64,000 nucleotides of DNA from Flavobacterium hydrocarbonoxydans (GTDB lineage: Bacteria > Bacteroidota > Bacteroidia > Flavobacteriales > Flavobacteriaceae), in NCBI RefSeq assembly GCF_009789235.1, contig NZ_WSTB01000004.1, positions 186,001-250,000 on the forward strand, read 5' to 3'. The notes beneath the pieces were generated by a model. It was not told where the DNA came from. It ran no database searches and was given only the letters and a program-made list of their open reading frames with translations. Below, in pieces: positions 19,698-28,911 of this stretch. Positions within the stretch are counted from its first letter, which is position 1; each line of letters begins with the position of its first letter. The position numbers and the translations under genes were made by a program.

Positions 19698-19707
19698 AAG
19701 AATAAAC

Positions 19708-20643
19708 ATGAAACAAACAACAAATGCAATCGTAATGATTCGTCCAGTTGCTTTCAGAATGAATGAGCAAACGGCTGTCAATAATTATTATCAAAAAGTA
19801 TTAGACGGACTTTTGCCAAGTACCGTAAATGCGAAAGCCCAACAAGAGTTTGATACTTTCGTAGAAAAACTAAGAGCAGTTGGAGTTGATGTTACCGTTA
19901 TCGAAGATTCTTTAGAGACCGATACGCCAGACAGTATTTTCCCGAATAACTGGGTTTCTTTTCATGAAAATGGAGATGTAGCCTTGTATCCAATGTTTGC
20001 CGAAAATCGACGTCAGGAACGTCGCGAAGATATTTTAGACACACTTGAAGATAAAGGTTTCGAGATTACCAATATCATGGATTATACTTCTGCAGAAGAA
20101 GACGGAATTTTCCTTGAAGGAACAGGAAGTTTACTTTTGGACAGAGCCAACGGAAAAGCCTATTGCGCTTTATCGCCTCGTGCAGATGAAGAATTATTTA
20201 TCGAATTCTGTGAAGATTTTGATTATGCACCCATAATTTTCGAAGCTTTTCAGACTGTTGATGGCGAAAGAAAATTAATCTATCATACCAATGTGATGAT
20301 GTGTTTGGGTGAAACTTTCGCCGTTATTTGTGCCGATAGCATCGACGATAAAAAAGAACGCAAAATGGTACTGGAAAACCTGAAAGCAGATAATAAAGAA
20401 GTTATTTTGATAACAGAAGCACAAGTAAATAACTTTGCTGGAAATATGTTAGAAGTTCGTGGTACAAACGACAAACGTTATCTTGTCATGAGCGCATCGG
20501 CTCACCAGATTTTAACGCCAAAACAAATTGAGCAATTAGAAAAACATGCCGAAATTTTAAGTTCAAGTCTGGATACCATCGAAGCCTGCGGGGGTGGAAG
20601 TGCCAGATGTATGATGGCCGAGGTTTTCTTGCCAAGAAGCTAA
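19708..20643 (+). CDS. ctlX: Citrulline-utilisation hydrolase CtlX family protein
   Basis: The 311-residue member of the arginine-deiminase-like superfamily resembles proteins annotated CtlX. Visible active-site features are DSIFPNNWVSFHENGDVALY, EGTGSLLLDR, LIYHTNVMMCLG with H193, and GGGSARCMMAEVF with nucleophile C301. The probable role is hydrolysis of a ureido or guanidino substrate such as citrulline; the substrate is inferred from family naming only. It is transcribed in the same direction as the related gene at 18291 and ends at a bidirectional terminator. Confidence 0.85.
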   Translation: MKQTTNAIVMIRPVAFRMNEQTAVNNYYQKVLDGLLPSTVNAKAQQEFDTFVEKLRAVGVDVTVIEDSLETDTPDSIFPNNWVSFHENGDVALYPMFAENRRQERREDILDTLEDKGFEITNIMDYTSAEEDGIFLEGTGSLLLDRANGKAYCALSPRADEELFIEFCEDFDYAPIIFEAFQTVDGERKLIYHTNVMMCLGETFAVICADSIDDKKERKMVLENLKADNKEVILITEAQVNNFAGNMLEVRGTNDKRYLVMSASAHQILTPKQIEQLEKHAEILSSSLDTIEACGGGSARCMMAEVFLPRS

Positions 20644-20661
20644 AATTTTAATTTTCAATAA

Positions 20662-20714
20662 AAAAAATCCAAATTCCAAACTGAAATATTCAGCTTTTGG
20701 AATTTGGATTTTTT
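20662..20714. terminator. Bidirectional terminator between ctlX and the GNAT gene
   Basis: A 19-bp perfect stem: AAAAAATCCAAATTCCAAA (20662-20680) with TTTGGAATTTGGATTTTTT (20696-20714). The loop itself contains CTGAA/TTCAG. A-rich on the left and T-rich on the right, it can end transcripts from both convergent genes. Confidence 0.9.
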
Positions 20715-20735
20715 GTTTTTAATTATTTTTAAGTT

Positions 20736-21185
20736 TTAATTTTGTTTGTAAACTTCGGGATTATACAATTCCATGTAGAATTCCGGATTAGGTAATTTTG
20801 TAAAATTATATTTTTCATAAAGCCATTCAGCTGTAGAAGTCAATAAAATCCAACGGCGTAAACCTTGTAAATTAGGATGGTGCATCACTTGTTCCATCAA
20901 AGCTTTCGAAAGACCTTTTCCTCGATGTTCATCCAAAACATAAATATCTCCTAAATAAGCAATCGTAGCAAAATCTGATATTACACGTGCAAAACCAATT
21001 TGTGCATTTTTATAAAATAATCCAAAATTAAGAGAATTTTCAATCGAAGTTTTCATGGTTTCAAAAGGAATATTATCACTCCAACCCGATTTTTTTGATA
21101 AGAAATCATGAATGGCATCAAGATCTAATTTACTTTTATCAGTTGTAATGGTGTAATCTCCAAAAGAGAAATTAATTTCTTTCAT
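20736..21185 (-). CDS. GNAT-family N-acetyltransferase
   Basis: The 149-residue protein has the acetyl-CoA-binding core: ATIAYLGDIYVLDEHRGKGL forms strand 4 and motif A with the RGKGLSKAL pyrophosphate loop, and WLYEKYNFTKLPNPEFYMEL closes the fold. It is the type often annotated as a general acetyltransferase with unknown substrate. It lies 35 nt downstream of the MarC gene on the same strand and probably shares its transcript. It ends at the bidirectional terminator. Confidence 0.85.
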   Translation of the reverse strand: MKEINFSFGDYTITTDKSKLDLDAIHDFLSKKSGWSDNIPFETMKTSIENSLNFGLFYKNAQIGFARVISDFATIAYLGDIYVLDEHRGKGLSKALMEQVMHHPNLQGLRRWILLTSTAEWLYEKYNFTKLPNPEFYMELYNPEVYKQN

Positions 21186-21220
21186 TTTTTTTAGGCTATG
21201 AATTAAGGTTAATACCAGAT

Positions 21221-21850
21221 TTACATCAAATTTCCTTTGATAATATTGATGATCGAACTCACGATATATTGAATTCCGATGGAGATTACAATAAAACCAA
21301 CAATTCTCGAAATAGCCACAATTCCGGATGCACCTAATATTCTGGCCAAATAATGGGCGCTTTTTAGAATCGCAAAAATCGCAATTGCAATGGCAGCAAT
21401 CGCTAATACCGAAAAGATTATTTCATTCATTTCGTGATGCTCCTGATAAAAAGCAATCAATAACGAAATAGAGCCAGGTCCGGCCAACATCGGGATTGCA
21501 AGTGGTGTCAAGGCAATGTCATTACGTTGTTGTACTTCGTTTTCAATCTTTTTATTAATACCGCGTTTTTTATTGAATTTTCCGGAAAGCAACGAAAACC
21601 CCGAATTTACAATCACAATTCCGCCGGCAATTCTAAGCGCATCAATACTAATTCCGAAAAAAGTCAAAACGTATTGACCAATAAAAAACGAAACTATCAA
21701 AATGATAAAAACGTTTATGGCGGTCCAAAGCGAAATTCGGGAACGCTCCTTTTGAGAGTCATGCTGGGTAAGTCCCACAAAAATCGGAACGGTACCAATT
21801 GGGTTTAAAACAGAAAAAAGAGCGGCAAATAAATAAATGAATAAATCCAT
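21221..21850 (-). CDS. MarC-family integral membrane protein
   Basis: The 209-residue inner-membrane protein has about six hydrophobic segments. The N-terminal LFAALFSVLNPIGTVPIFVG holds the NPIGT motif, and the central segment has ALTPLAIPMLAGPGSISLLI, the second conserved proline/glycine motif. Both are hallmarks of MarC/UPF0056. The molecular role of the family is unresolved; the original link to multiple antibiotic resistance was not upheld. It is the first gene of a two-gene minus-strand unit, divergent from the CoA-binding gene. Confidence 0.9.
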   Translation of the reverse strand: MDLFIYLFAALFSVLNPIGTVPIFVGLTQHDSQKERSRISLWTAINVFIILIVSFFIGQYVLTFFGISIDALRIAGGIVIVNSGFSLLSGKFNKKRGINKKIENEVQQRNDIALTPLAIPMLAGPGSISLLIAFYQEHHEMNEIIFSVLAIAAIAIAIFAILKSAHYLARILGASGIVAISRIVGFIVISIGIQYIVSSIINIIKGNLM

Positions 21851-21978
21851 ATTGTTTTGGGTTAGTCAAGTAAAAATAGTCATTTTTTAGTTTTTGATAG
21901 CAAATTAATGTTAGGATATTGTTTTTTATGGCTTTCAATTCAAAACCAAATACCTAAAATAAGCTCATTCTTTTTGAT

Positions 21979-21986
21979 TACTTTTG
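21979..21986 (+). promoter_or_regulatory. Putative -7 box of the CoA-binding protein gene
   Basis: TACTTTTG matches TAnnTTTG and lies 18 nt before the ATG at 22004. It also argues for that start rather than the in-frame ATG at 21908, which lies upstream of the box. Confidence 0.5.
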
Positions 21987-22003
21987 TAACATATTTTAAA
22001 ACA

Positions 22004-22369
22004 ATGAAAAACAAAAAAACTTTAGTTCTGGGAGCAAGTACAAAACCAGATCGTTACGCTTTTAAGGCAATTAATAAATTAGTCGAAAAAGGACATACCG
22101 TTTTGGCAATTGGTCAAAATACCGGAGAAGTAGCCGGAGTAAAAATTTACACCAAAGCCATTCCGGTAAAAAACATAGACACCGTAACTTTATACCTGAA
22201 TCCTGCACGTCAGCGCGAATATTACAATTACATCATCGAGGCACAGCCAAAGCGAGTTGTTTTTAATCCAGGAACCGAAAATCCAGAATTTTATCAATTA
22301 TTGGAGCTAAACAATATCAAATCCGAAGTAGCTTGTACCTTGGTTTTATTGGCTACCAATCAATATTAG
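22004..22369 (+). CDS. CoA-binding domain protein (YccU-like)
   Basis: The 121-residue single Rossmann-fold domain starts MKNKKTLVLGASTKPDRYAF, with a GAS..P nucleotide loop, and continues through VLAIGQNTGEVAGVKIYT and the conserved VFNPGTENPEFYQLL. It belongs to the CoA_binding_2 family, whose members bind CoA; the physiological function is unknown. The open frame extends upstream to 21908, but those 32 residues are hydrophobic, not conserved in the family and lie before the promoter box. The ATG at 22004 is preferred. Confidence 0.85.
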   Translation: MKNKKTLVLGASTKPDRYAFKAINKLVEKGHTVLAIGQNTGEVAGVKIYTKAIPVKNIDTVTLYLNPARQREYYNYIIEAQPKRVVFNPGTENPEFYQLLELNNIKSEVACTLVLLATNQY

Positions 22370-22376
22370 TTTTTTT

Positions 22377-22455
22377 AGGAGCTATTCCCGCTATACACTA
22401 CAATCTTTTGTGCCGAACCCCGGCACAAAAGGATTTTCGTTTCTATCGGGGCTAG
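22377..22455. repeat. Putative dispersed palindromic repeat
   Basis: The 79-nt unit begins AGGAGCTATTCCCGCTAT and ends ATCGGGGCTAG. Its centre is a perfect 11-bp stem, CTTTTGTGCCG (22405-22415) with CGGCACAAAAG (22421-22431), loop AACCC. The ends are themselves roughly complementary. From memory, similar elements (GGAGCTATTTCCCGCTAT ... GGGGCTAG) occur many times in Flavobacterium genomes between genes. Only one copy is in this window, so the dispersed status cannot be confirmed here. Confidence 0.55.
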
Positions 22456-22537
22456 AAGTATCATTTAGCGAGAAGTTTCATGATCCGAAGAAGATTCATT
22501 TTAGCCACCGTAAGTCCTACTAAATCATTTAAAATGT

Positions 22538-22545
22538 TATTTTTG
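22538..22545 (+). promoter_or_regulatory. Putative -7 box of recR
   Basis: TATTTTTG matches TAnnTTTG and ends only 5 nt before the recR ATG. If used, the transcript would start at or next to the A of the start codon (leaderless). No TTG is found 20 nt upstream. Confidence 0.4.
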
Positions 22546-22550
22546 TCCTC

Positions 22551-23171
22551 ATGGAATTTTCATCAAAATTAATAGAAAAAGCAGTCAACGAAATGTCGCA
22601 ATTACCAGGGATTGGCAAGCGTACAGCATTACGATTGGTTTTGCATTTATTAAAACAGCCTAAAGAACAAACCGGTTTTTTGTCTCAGGCACTTTTAAAT
22701 ATGCGTGAGGATATTAAGTTTTGCGAAAATTGTCATAATATTTCAGATACAAAAGTTTGTGAAATCTGTGCCAATCAGGCCAGAAACCATCAGACTATTT
22801 GTGTAGTCGAAGATATTCGCGATGTTATGGCGATTGAAAATACCGGACAATACAAAGGAATTTATCACGTCTTAGGAGGTAAAATTTCTCCAATAGAAGG
22901 CGTAGGGCCAAGCCAGTTGAATATCACGACTTTGGTCGAAAAAGTAAAATCAGGGACAGTTGTCGAAATTATTTTCGCACTAAGTTCAACGATGGAAGGC
23001 GATACGACCAATTTTTATATTTACAAACAAATTGCCGAAACAGAAATTATGATTTCAACCATAGCCCGAGGAATTTCGGTTGGTGACGAATTAGAATATG
23101 CTGATGAAGTAACGCTTGGGAGAAGTATTTTGCACCGGGTACCATTCGAAAAAACATTTAAAAATAATTAA
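22551..23171 (+). CDS. recR: Recombination protein RecR
   Basis: Part of the RecFOR/RecOR complex that loads RecA on gapped DNA. The 206-residue product has the N-terminal helix-hairpin-helix ([17 protein letters not shown], 18-34). A Cys4 zinc finger follows, with C58, C61, C70 and C73 in [18 protein letters not shown]. The Toprim domain begins [20 protein letters not shown] (84-103) and the C-terminal region contains [17 protein letters not shown]. All expected parts are present. It is not co-transcribed with the polysaccharide genes, which have their own promoter box. Confidence 0.96.
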   Translation: MEFSSKLIEKAVNEMSQLPGIGKRTALRLVLHLLKQPKEQTGFLSQALLNMREDIKFCENCHNISDTKVCEICANQARNHQTICVVEDIRDVMAIENTGQYKGIYHVLGGKISPIEGVGPSQLNITTLVEKVKSGTVVEIIFALSSTMEGDTTNFYIYKQIAETEIMISTIARGISVGDELEYADEVTLGRSILHRVPFEKTFKNN

Positions 23172-23219
23172 ACCAGAAGCCAAATAAACATTACATTTTC
23201 AATTGATTAATGTATGGAG

Positions 23220-23227
23220 TATATTTG
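23220..23227 (+). promoter_or_regulatory. Putative -7 box of the first polysaccharide operon
   Basis: TATATTTG matches TAnnTTTG and lies 18 nt before the exporter lipoprotein ATG at 23245. The -33 region is poor: the nearest TTG gives a spacer that is too short. Confidence 0.5.
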
Positions 23228-23244
23228 TGAACAAAATTTAAAGA

Positions 23245-24036
23245 ATGACCAGAAACTGTTTTTATATCCTCGTATTAATTAGTGTTTTTTTTACCTCCTG
23301 TATTCCGGTAAAAGATTTGCATTATTTGCAAGATAAAAATTCTTCAGCAGAACAAAATAATATTACTGCTGTAGAATCTAAACCGTATCGTGTGCAGGTA
23401 AATGATATTTTGAGTGTCAATATAAAAGCGATAGATCCAAAATTAGTAGCGATTTTTAATACTACCGAAGCTGTTGGTAACACAGGAAGGTCAGAATCAA
23501 GTTTGTATTTTGATGGTTTTACGGTGGATGATCACGGAAATATAAGAATGCCAATTTTAGGAGACATTAATGTTATTGGGTTTACTCTAGAAGAAGTACG
23601 GCTTAAAATAGAGAAAAAGTTACTCGAAGAATATTTTAAAACCGAAGCGAATATTTTTGTTACGGTAAAATTAGCAGGCTTTAGATATACTATCAATGGT
23701 GAGGTAGGTAGTACCGGAACTAAAACCTTATATCAGGAACATGTAAATGTTATGGAAGCCATTGCAAATGCAGGAGATATTACAACTGTTGGAAATAGAA
23801 AAGCAGTAACGATCATTAGACAATCTCCTACCGGAGTGCTGATGCAGGATCTCGACCTGACGGATGTTAATGTAATGAAATCACCGTATTATAATTTACA
23901 ACCCAACGATTATATTTATGTAAAACCATTACGCCAAAAAACATGGGGTACTGGACAGACTGGAATTCAGTCTATAGGGACTATTATTACTTTACTGTCT
24001 TTGGCTACAACGGTTTATCTGATTTTGAAAAATTAA
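23245..24036 (+). CDS. wza: Polysaccharide export lipoprotein (Wza-like)
   Basis: The 263-residue outer-membrane/periplasmic export protein has a lipoprotein signal with lipobox FFTSC (Cys19), then the Poly_export domain (YRVQVNDILSVNIKAIDPKL). An SLBB domain follows (YTINGEVGSTGTKTLYQEHV; VMEAIANAGDITTVGNRKAV), and a C-terminal hydrophobic segment ends the protein (TIITLLSLATTVYLILKN). It is shorter than E. coli Wza (379) with one SLBB repeat, typical of Bacteroidota. The adjacent kinase is its usual partner. Confidence 0.93.
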   Translation: MTRNCFYILVLISVFFTSCIPVKDLHYLQDKNSSAEQNNITAVESKPYRVQVNDILSVNIKAIDPKLVAIFNTTEAVGNTGRSESSLYFDGFTVDDHGNIRMPILGDINVIGFTLEEVRLKIEKKLLEEYFKTEANIFVTVKLAGFRYTINGEVGSTGTKTLYQEHVNVMEAIANAGDITTVGNRKAVTIIRQSPTGVLMQDLDLTDVNVMKSPYYNLQPNDYIYVKPLRQKTWGTGQTGIQSIGTIITLLSLATTVYLILKN

Positions 24037-24051
24037 AAACGAAACTAAAAA

Positions 24052-26490
24052 ATGTTAGATATAAAAGATTTTTCGATTTTTGAAAACCAGTCAAGTTTTG
24101 ACTTCAAAGGTTTTTTACTCAAAATTGGAAGCTATTGGAAGTGGTTTTTAGCAAGTTTAATCATTGCATTTACAATTGCTTATCAGGTCAATATCCGTAA
24201 AGAAAAAATTTACGGGATGCAAACCTTGATTTCTATCAAAGAAGAAAGTAACCCGTTTTTTACTTCTAATACCAGTCTGGTTTTTAACTGGGGAGGAATT
24301 TCGGATCAGGTAAATGGTATTTCTACTATTTTGCAATCAAGATCACATAATGAGTTAGTGGTCGATAAATTAAGCTTTTATATTGATTACCTGGAACAGG
24401 GAAAATATAATTTAGTCGATGTTTATGGAGCAGTTCCTTTTTATGTAGAGATAGATAAAACGAAAGGGCAGATTTTAAACACTCTTGTAGGGATTAAATT
24501 TTTAAGTGCGAATGAATACGAGATTCGAATTCCATTTGAAAACAATTCGGTTTCGCTGATAACTTATGCAACAAATTCTCAGAGTTCTACTGCGGTTGAA
24601 CCTACAGAATTTGTAAAAAAATACAAAGTAGGAGATCAGGTCGTTTTACCTTTTTTAAATTGGAAATTACAAATTACAGACAATCCCGGATTTTATAAAG
24701 GAAAAGAGTATTTTGTTAGGTTTAAAGATTTCGATGCTACTGTATCGCGTTATAAAAATATTAGTGTAGATGCGGATAGTAAGGCTGGTTCTATACTAAA
24801 TTTGTCTATGCAGGGAACAAATAAGGCCAGAATGGTTGATTATTTGAATTCGACAGTAAGAATGTTAATCAAAATCCAGCTTGATGGTAAAAACCAATTT
24901 GCAACCAATACAATCCGTTTTATAGATAGCACGCTTGTTAACATGGAGGCACAGCTTAAAACTACCGGTAATGAATTGAAATCTTTCAGAAAAGATAAAA
25001 ATATCTATGAAGTCGAAGATGGCGGAGCTAAAGTTTCAGAAAAAATTATCAGTTTCGATTTAGAAAGAGATCAGATTAATCGAAAAATAGCCTATTATAA
25101 TTCTTTAAAAACATATTTAAATAATAGTGTAGATTATTCAAGATTGCCAGCGCCATCTGTTGCTGGTATTGAAGATCCTAATGTAGTGACTAATGTCTCA
25201 AAATTGATAGCGCTTTCTACACAACGTTCAGAAATGGCCTATGCGGTAAAAAGTGAAAAAATTTTTAAAGATTTTGATAACCAGATGAAAGCGGTTAAAA
25301 ACGTTTTGATCGAAAACATCACATCTGCTAAATCTGCCTTACTTTATGATTTAGCCTTGGTTAATGCTAAAATTGGAGAATCTGAAAGTGCGATAAAAAA
25401 ACTTCCTGAGGAGCAGCAAGAATTACTGAAGATAAAGAGGAAATACGATTTGAATGATAATATTTACAGCGAATTTCTTCAAAAACGTAACGAAGCTGAA
25501 ATCGTGAAAGCTTCTAATTTATCGGATATTCATTTTATTGATCCTGCAAAGGATATTGGTGGCGGACTAATAGGACCCAAAACGTCTGTGAATTATATTT
25601 TGGCTTTGTTTTTAGGGATATTAATTCCTTTAATTTTTATTTTCTTACTCTTTTTTATTAATAATTCGATTCAAAATACAGACGATATTAGCAAATTAAC
25701 AAAAATTCCATTACTTGGAGTGGTGGGGGTAAATAAAGGAGACGTTAGTTTAGCTGTATTTGACAAACCAAAATCAGCACTTTCAGAAGCCTTTAGGACT
25801 ATTAGGTCTTCATTACAGTTTTTGTATAAAAAGCAGCAACTTAGTGGGGCAAAAACCTTGATGATAACATCATCGATTAGTGGTGAAGGAAAAACATTTT
25901 GCTCCATAAATATTGCAACAGTGTTTGCGTTAAGTGATAAAAAAACCGTTATTGTAGGACTCGATTTAAGGAAGCCGAGATTGGCGGATGAATTTGAGCT
26001 GACTACAGAAAAAGGAGTTGTAAATTATTTAATTAGACAAAATTCCTTAGAAGAAATAACAAATAAAACACAGGTTCCTAATCTGGATGTAATTCTTTCA
26101 GGGCCAATTCCGCCAAATCCTTCAGAGCTGATTTTGACAGATGCTATGAAAGAATTTATGGAAGAATTAAAACAAAAATACGATTATATTATTCTGGATA
26201 CACCACCCGTTGGCTTGGTTTCTGATGCACTTGAATTAGCTCAGTTTAGCGATGTGACGCTCTATATTGTGAGGCAAAATTATACGAAAAAAGACATGAT
26301 AACGTTATTAAATACCCGTGTAAAAAGAGGGGAACTGAATAATATAAGTATCGTTTTGAATGGTTTTGAGAATAAAGCAAAATATGGTTCAGGTTATGGT
26401 TATGGCTACGGAAATTATTCAAACGGTTACCATGAAGAAGAATTGAAGCCTGGTTTGTTAAAAACGATTCTGTCAAAATTCAAAAAATAA
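24052..26490 (+). CDS. wzc: Polysaccharide co-polymerase / BY-family tyrosine kinase (Wzc-like)
   Basis: Controls chain length and export of capsule or exopolysaccharide in the inner membrane. The 812-residue protein has a Wzz N-domain with TM1 (WKWFLASLIIAFTIAYQV), a long periplasmic region with coiled coil, and TM2 (ILALFLGILIPLIFIFLLFF). The cytoplasmic BY-kinase has Walker A SISGEGKT (about 608-615), A' GLDLRKPRL and Walker B YIILDTPPVGLVSDA. The tail has a Tyr/Gly cluster (YGSGYGYGYGNYSNGY), the usual autophosphorylation site. It lies 15 nt after the exporter gene. Confidence 0.95.
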   Translation: MLDIKDFSIFENQSSFDFKGFLLKIGSYWKWFLASLIIAFTIAYQVNIRKEKIYGMQTLISIKEESNPFFTSNTSLVFNWGGISDQVNGISTILQSRSHNELVVDKLSFYIDYLEQGKYNLVDVYGAVPFYVEIDKTKGQILNTLVGIKFLSANEYEIRIPFENNSVSLITYATNSQSSTAVEPTEFVKKYKVGDQVVLPFLNWKLQITDNPGFYKGKEYFVRFKDFDATVSRYKNISVDADSKAGSILNLSMQGTNKARMVDYLNSTVRMLIKIQLDGKNQFATNTIRFIDSTLVNMEAQLKTTGNELKSFRKDKNIYEVEDGGAKVSEKIISFDLERDQINRKIAYYNSLKTYLNNSVDYSRLPAPSVAGIEDPNVVTNVSKLIALSTQRSEMAYAVKSEKIFKDFDNQMKAVKNVLIENITSAKSALLYDLALVNAKIGESESAIKKLPEEQQELLKIKRKYDLNDNIYSEFLQKRNEAEIVKASNLSDIHFIDPAKDIGGGLIGPKTSVNYILALFLGILIPLIFIFLLFFINNSIQNTDDISKLTKIPLLGVVGVNKGDVSLAVFDKPKSALSEAFRTIRSSLQFLYKKQQLSGAKTLMITSSISGEGKTFCSINIATVFALSDKKTVIVGLDLRKPRLADEFELTTEKGVVNYLIRQNSLEEITNKTQVPNLDVILSGPIPPNPSELILTDAMKEFMEELKQKYDYIILDTPPVGLVSDALELAQFSDVTLYIVRQNYTKKDMITLLNTRVKRGELNNISIVLNGFENKAKYGSGYGYGYGNYSNGYHEEELKPGLLKTILSKFKK

Positions 26491-26505
26491 TCAATCCAAT
26501 ATTAG

Positions 26506-27495
26506 ATGGAAGAAACAATTCAAAATACAATACTTATTACAGGTGGAGCAGGATTCATTGGTTCGAATTTATGTGAGTATTTTTTGGAGTCTGGTTATAA
26601 AGTTATTTGTTTAGATAATTTTTCAACCGGACATCGTTATAATTTAGAAGCATTTATAACACATCCTGATTTTAAATTGATCGAAGGCGACATACGTAAT
26701 ATCTCAGATTGTCAATTAGCAGTAGAGGGTGTAGATTATGTTTTGCATCAGGCTGCTTTGGGTTCTGTTCCAAGATCCATTAATGATCCTGTTACAACCA
26801 ATGATGTGAATGTTTCTGGTTTTTTGAACATGCTAGTTGCGGCTCGGGATGCTAACGTAAAACGATTCGTTTACGCCGCTAGTTCTTCTACCTACGGAGA
26901 TTCCGAAGGTTTGCCAAAAGTTGAGGAGGTGATAGGTAAGCCATTATCGCCTTATGCAATTACAAAATATGTAAATGAATTGTATGCTGAAATTTTTAGT
27001 AAAACGTATGGTTTGGAAACTATTGGTTTGCGTTATTTTAATGTTTTTGGAAGAAAGCAAGATCCAAAAGGTGCTTATGCTGCAGTAATTCCTAAATTTG
27101 TGACCCTATTAATGAATCATGAAAGTCCTGTGATTAATGGTGATGGAAATTATTCCCGGGATTTCACTTATATAGACAATGTGATTCAGATGAATAAACT
27201 GGCTATTTCGACAACAAATCCTTTGGCTATAAATACGGTTTATAATACTGCATTTGGAGATAGGAATACATTGAATGATTTGGTAAAATATTTAAAAGAA
27301 TATTTAGCAGAATTCGATTCTGAAATTGCAAATGTTGAAGTTATTTATGGTTCGAATAGAGTTGGGGATATCCCACATTCGTTAGCCAGTATAGAGAAAG
27401 CGAAAACATTATTAGGGTATAATCCTAAGTATTCATTACAAGAGGGCTTAAAAGAAGCTGTAACCTGGTATTGGAATAATTTGAAGAAAAATTAA
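26506..27495 (+). CDS. wbpP: UDP-N-acetylhexosamine(uronate) C4-epimerase, WbpP/TviC-like
   Basis: The 329-residue extended short-chain dehydrogenase has TGGAGFIGSNLCEYFLESGY (NAD-binding loop) and AASSSTYGDSEGLPK. The catalytic pair is Y150/K154 in SPYAITK, and RYFNVFGRKQDPKGAYAAVI matches the WbpP/TviC family of UDP-GlcNAc or UDP-GlcNAcA 4-epimerases. Combined with the WbpO/TviB-like dehydrogenase at 29755 it could yield UDP-GalNAcA. Exact substrate is inference. It follows the kinase gene by 15 nt. Confidence 0.85.
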   Translation: MEETIQNTILITGGAGFIGSNLCEYFLESGYKVICLDNFSTGHRYNLEAFITHPDFKLIEGDIRNISDCQLAVEGVDYVLHQAALGSVPRSINDPVTTNDVNVSGFLNMLVAARDANVKRFVYAASSSTYGDSEGLPKVEEVIGKPLSPYAITKYVNELYAEIFSKTYGLETIGLRYFNVFGRKQDPKGAYAAVIPKFVTLLMNHESPVINGDGNYSRDFTYIDNVIQMNKLAISTTNPLAINTVYNTAFGDRNTLNDLVKYLKEYLAEFDSEIANVEVIYGSNRVGDIPHSLASIEKAKTLLGYNPKYSLQEGLKEAVTWYWNNLKKN

Positions 27496-27519
27496 ATAAA
27501 ATAATTAAATTTTGATAAA

Positions 27520-28911
27520 ATGAAAATCACAAAAATTTGCTGTATTGGAGCTGGTTATGTTGGAGGGCCAACAATGGCAGTTATTGCACAAAAATGTCCA
27601 CATATTCAAGTGACCGTAGTTGATTTGAACGAACAAAGAATTCAGGCTTGGAACGATCCTAACACAGATAATATTCCGATTTATGAACCTGGATTGTCAG
27701 AAATTGTTGCTGAAGCAAGAGGAAGGAATCTTTTCTTTTCAACAAATGTTGAAAAAGCAATAGAGGAAGCTCAGGTTATATTTATTTCAGTAAATACACC
27801 AACTAAAACTTATGGTAAAGGTAAAGGGATGGCGGCAGATTTAAAGTACATTGAATTGTGTGCAAGACAAATTGCGAAAGTGGCTAAAGATAATAAAATT
27901 GTTGTCGAAAAATCTACTTTACCAGTGCGTACTGCCGAAGCTATAAAAAGCATTTTAGACAATACAGGAAATGGGGTGCAATTTCAAATTTTATCCAATC
28001 CTGAGTTTTTAGCAGAAGGAACTGCCGTAACTGATTTGTTAAATCCGGATAGAATTTTAATTGGTGGTGATACAACTCCTGAAGGGGAAGACGCTATAGA
28101 AGCACTAGTTGAAGTATATTCGAATTGGGTGGATAGGGATAAAATCCTAACGACTAATGTTTGGTCTTCAGAATTGTCTAAGCTAACCGCAAATGCTTTT
28201 CTTGCGCAAAGAATTTCTTCGATAAATGCCATGTCTGAATTATGCGAAAAAACGGGAGCCGATGTAAATGAAGTGGCAAGAGCAATCGGAATGGATAGTC
28301 GTATTGGTCCAAAATTTTTGAAATCGTCAGTTGGTTTTGGAGGATCTTGTTTTCAGAAAGATATTTTAAACCTTGTTTATATCGCTAAGTCTTACGGATT
28401 AAATGAAGTAGCCGATTATTGGGAGCAGGTGATTATTATGAATGATCATCAAAAAAGAAGATTTTCAAGTAACATTGTCCAAACATTATATAATACAGTT
28501 GCTGATAAAAAAATAGCATTTTTGGGTTGGGCTTTCAAAAAAGACACCAATGATACAAGGGAATCAGCAGCAATTTATGTGGCTGATGATTTAATAAACG
28601 AACAAGCTAAAATTTCAGTTTATGACCCGAAAGTTGGAAGAAATAAAATACTAAATGATTTAGATTATTTAGAAACCAGATCTGCTGAAGTGAATTCAAA
28701 TGCAATAGTAACATTCGATAATGCTTATGCAGCCTGTGAAAATGCCCACGCAATAGCTGTTTTGACAGAATGGGATGAGTTTATCACTTACGATTGGAAA
28801 AAAATATACGATTCAATGCAAAAGCCAGCCTTTGTTTTTGATGGAAGAAATATTTTAAATGCAAAAGAGTTAACGCAAATTGGATTTGTTTATCAGGGTA
28901 TAGGTTCTTAG
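27520..28911 (+). CDS. ugd: UDP-glucose 6-dehydrogenase (eukaryotic-like type)
   Basis: NAD-dependent four-electron oxidation of UDP-glucose to UDP-glucuronate. The 463-residue product is of the longer, animal-like UGDH type. It has [20 protein letters not shown] at the N-terminus, [20 protein letters not shown] and [20 protein letters not shown]. The catalytic cysteine is C277 in [20 protein letters not shown], and [18 protein letters not shown] lies in the C-domain. It feeds the glucuronate 4-epimerase at 36729. An 82-nt gap separates it from the antiterminator gene. Confidence 0.93.
   Translation: MKITKICCIGAGYVGGPTMAVIAQKCPHIQVTVVDLNEQRIQAWNDPNTDNIPIYEPGLSEIVAEARGRNLFFSTNVEKAIEEAQVIFISVNTPTKTYGKGKGMAADLKYIELCARQIAKVAKDNKIVVEKSTLPVRTAEAIKSILDNTGNGVQFQILSNPEFLAEGTAVTDLLNPDRILIGGDTTPEGEDAIEALVEVYSNWVDRDKILTTNVWSSELSKLTANAFLAQRISSINAMSELCEKTGADVNEVARAIGMDSRIGPKFLKSSVGFGGSCFQKDILNLVYIAKSYGLNEVADYWEQVIIMNDHQKRRFSSNIVQTLYNTVADKKIAFLGWAFKKDTNDTRESAAIYVADDLINEQAKISVYDPKVGRNKILNDLDYLETRSAEVNSNAIVTFDNAYAACENAHAIAVLTEWDEFITYDWKKIYDSMQKPAFVFDGRNILNAKELTQIGFVYQGIGS

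Noticed and set aside
19202..19781. Minus-strand frames opposite the four-helix-bundle gene and its flanks
   Set aside because: They mirror the real plus-strand gene, run through the repeats, and show no protein-family features.
21908..22003. Upstream in-frame ATG extending the CoA-binding protein by 32 residues
   Set aside because: The extension is not part of the family fold and lies before the -7 box at 21979-21986.
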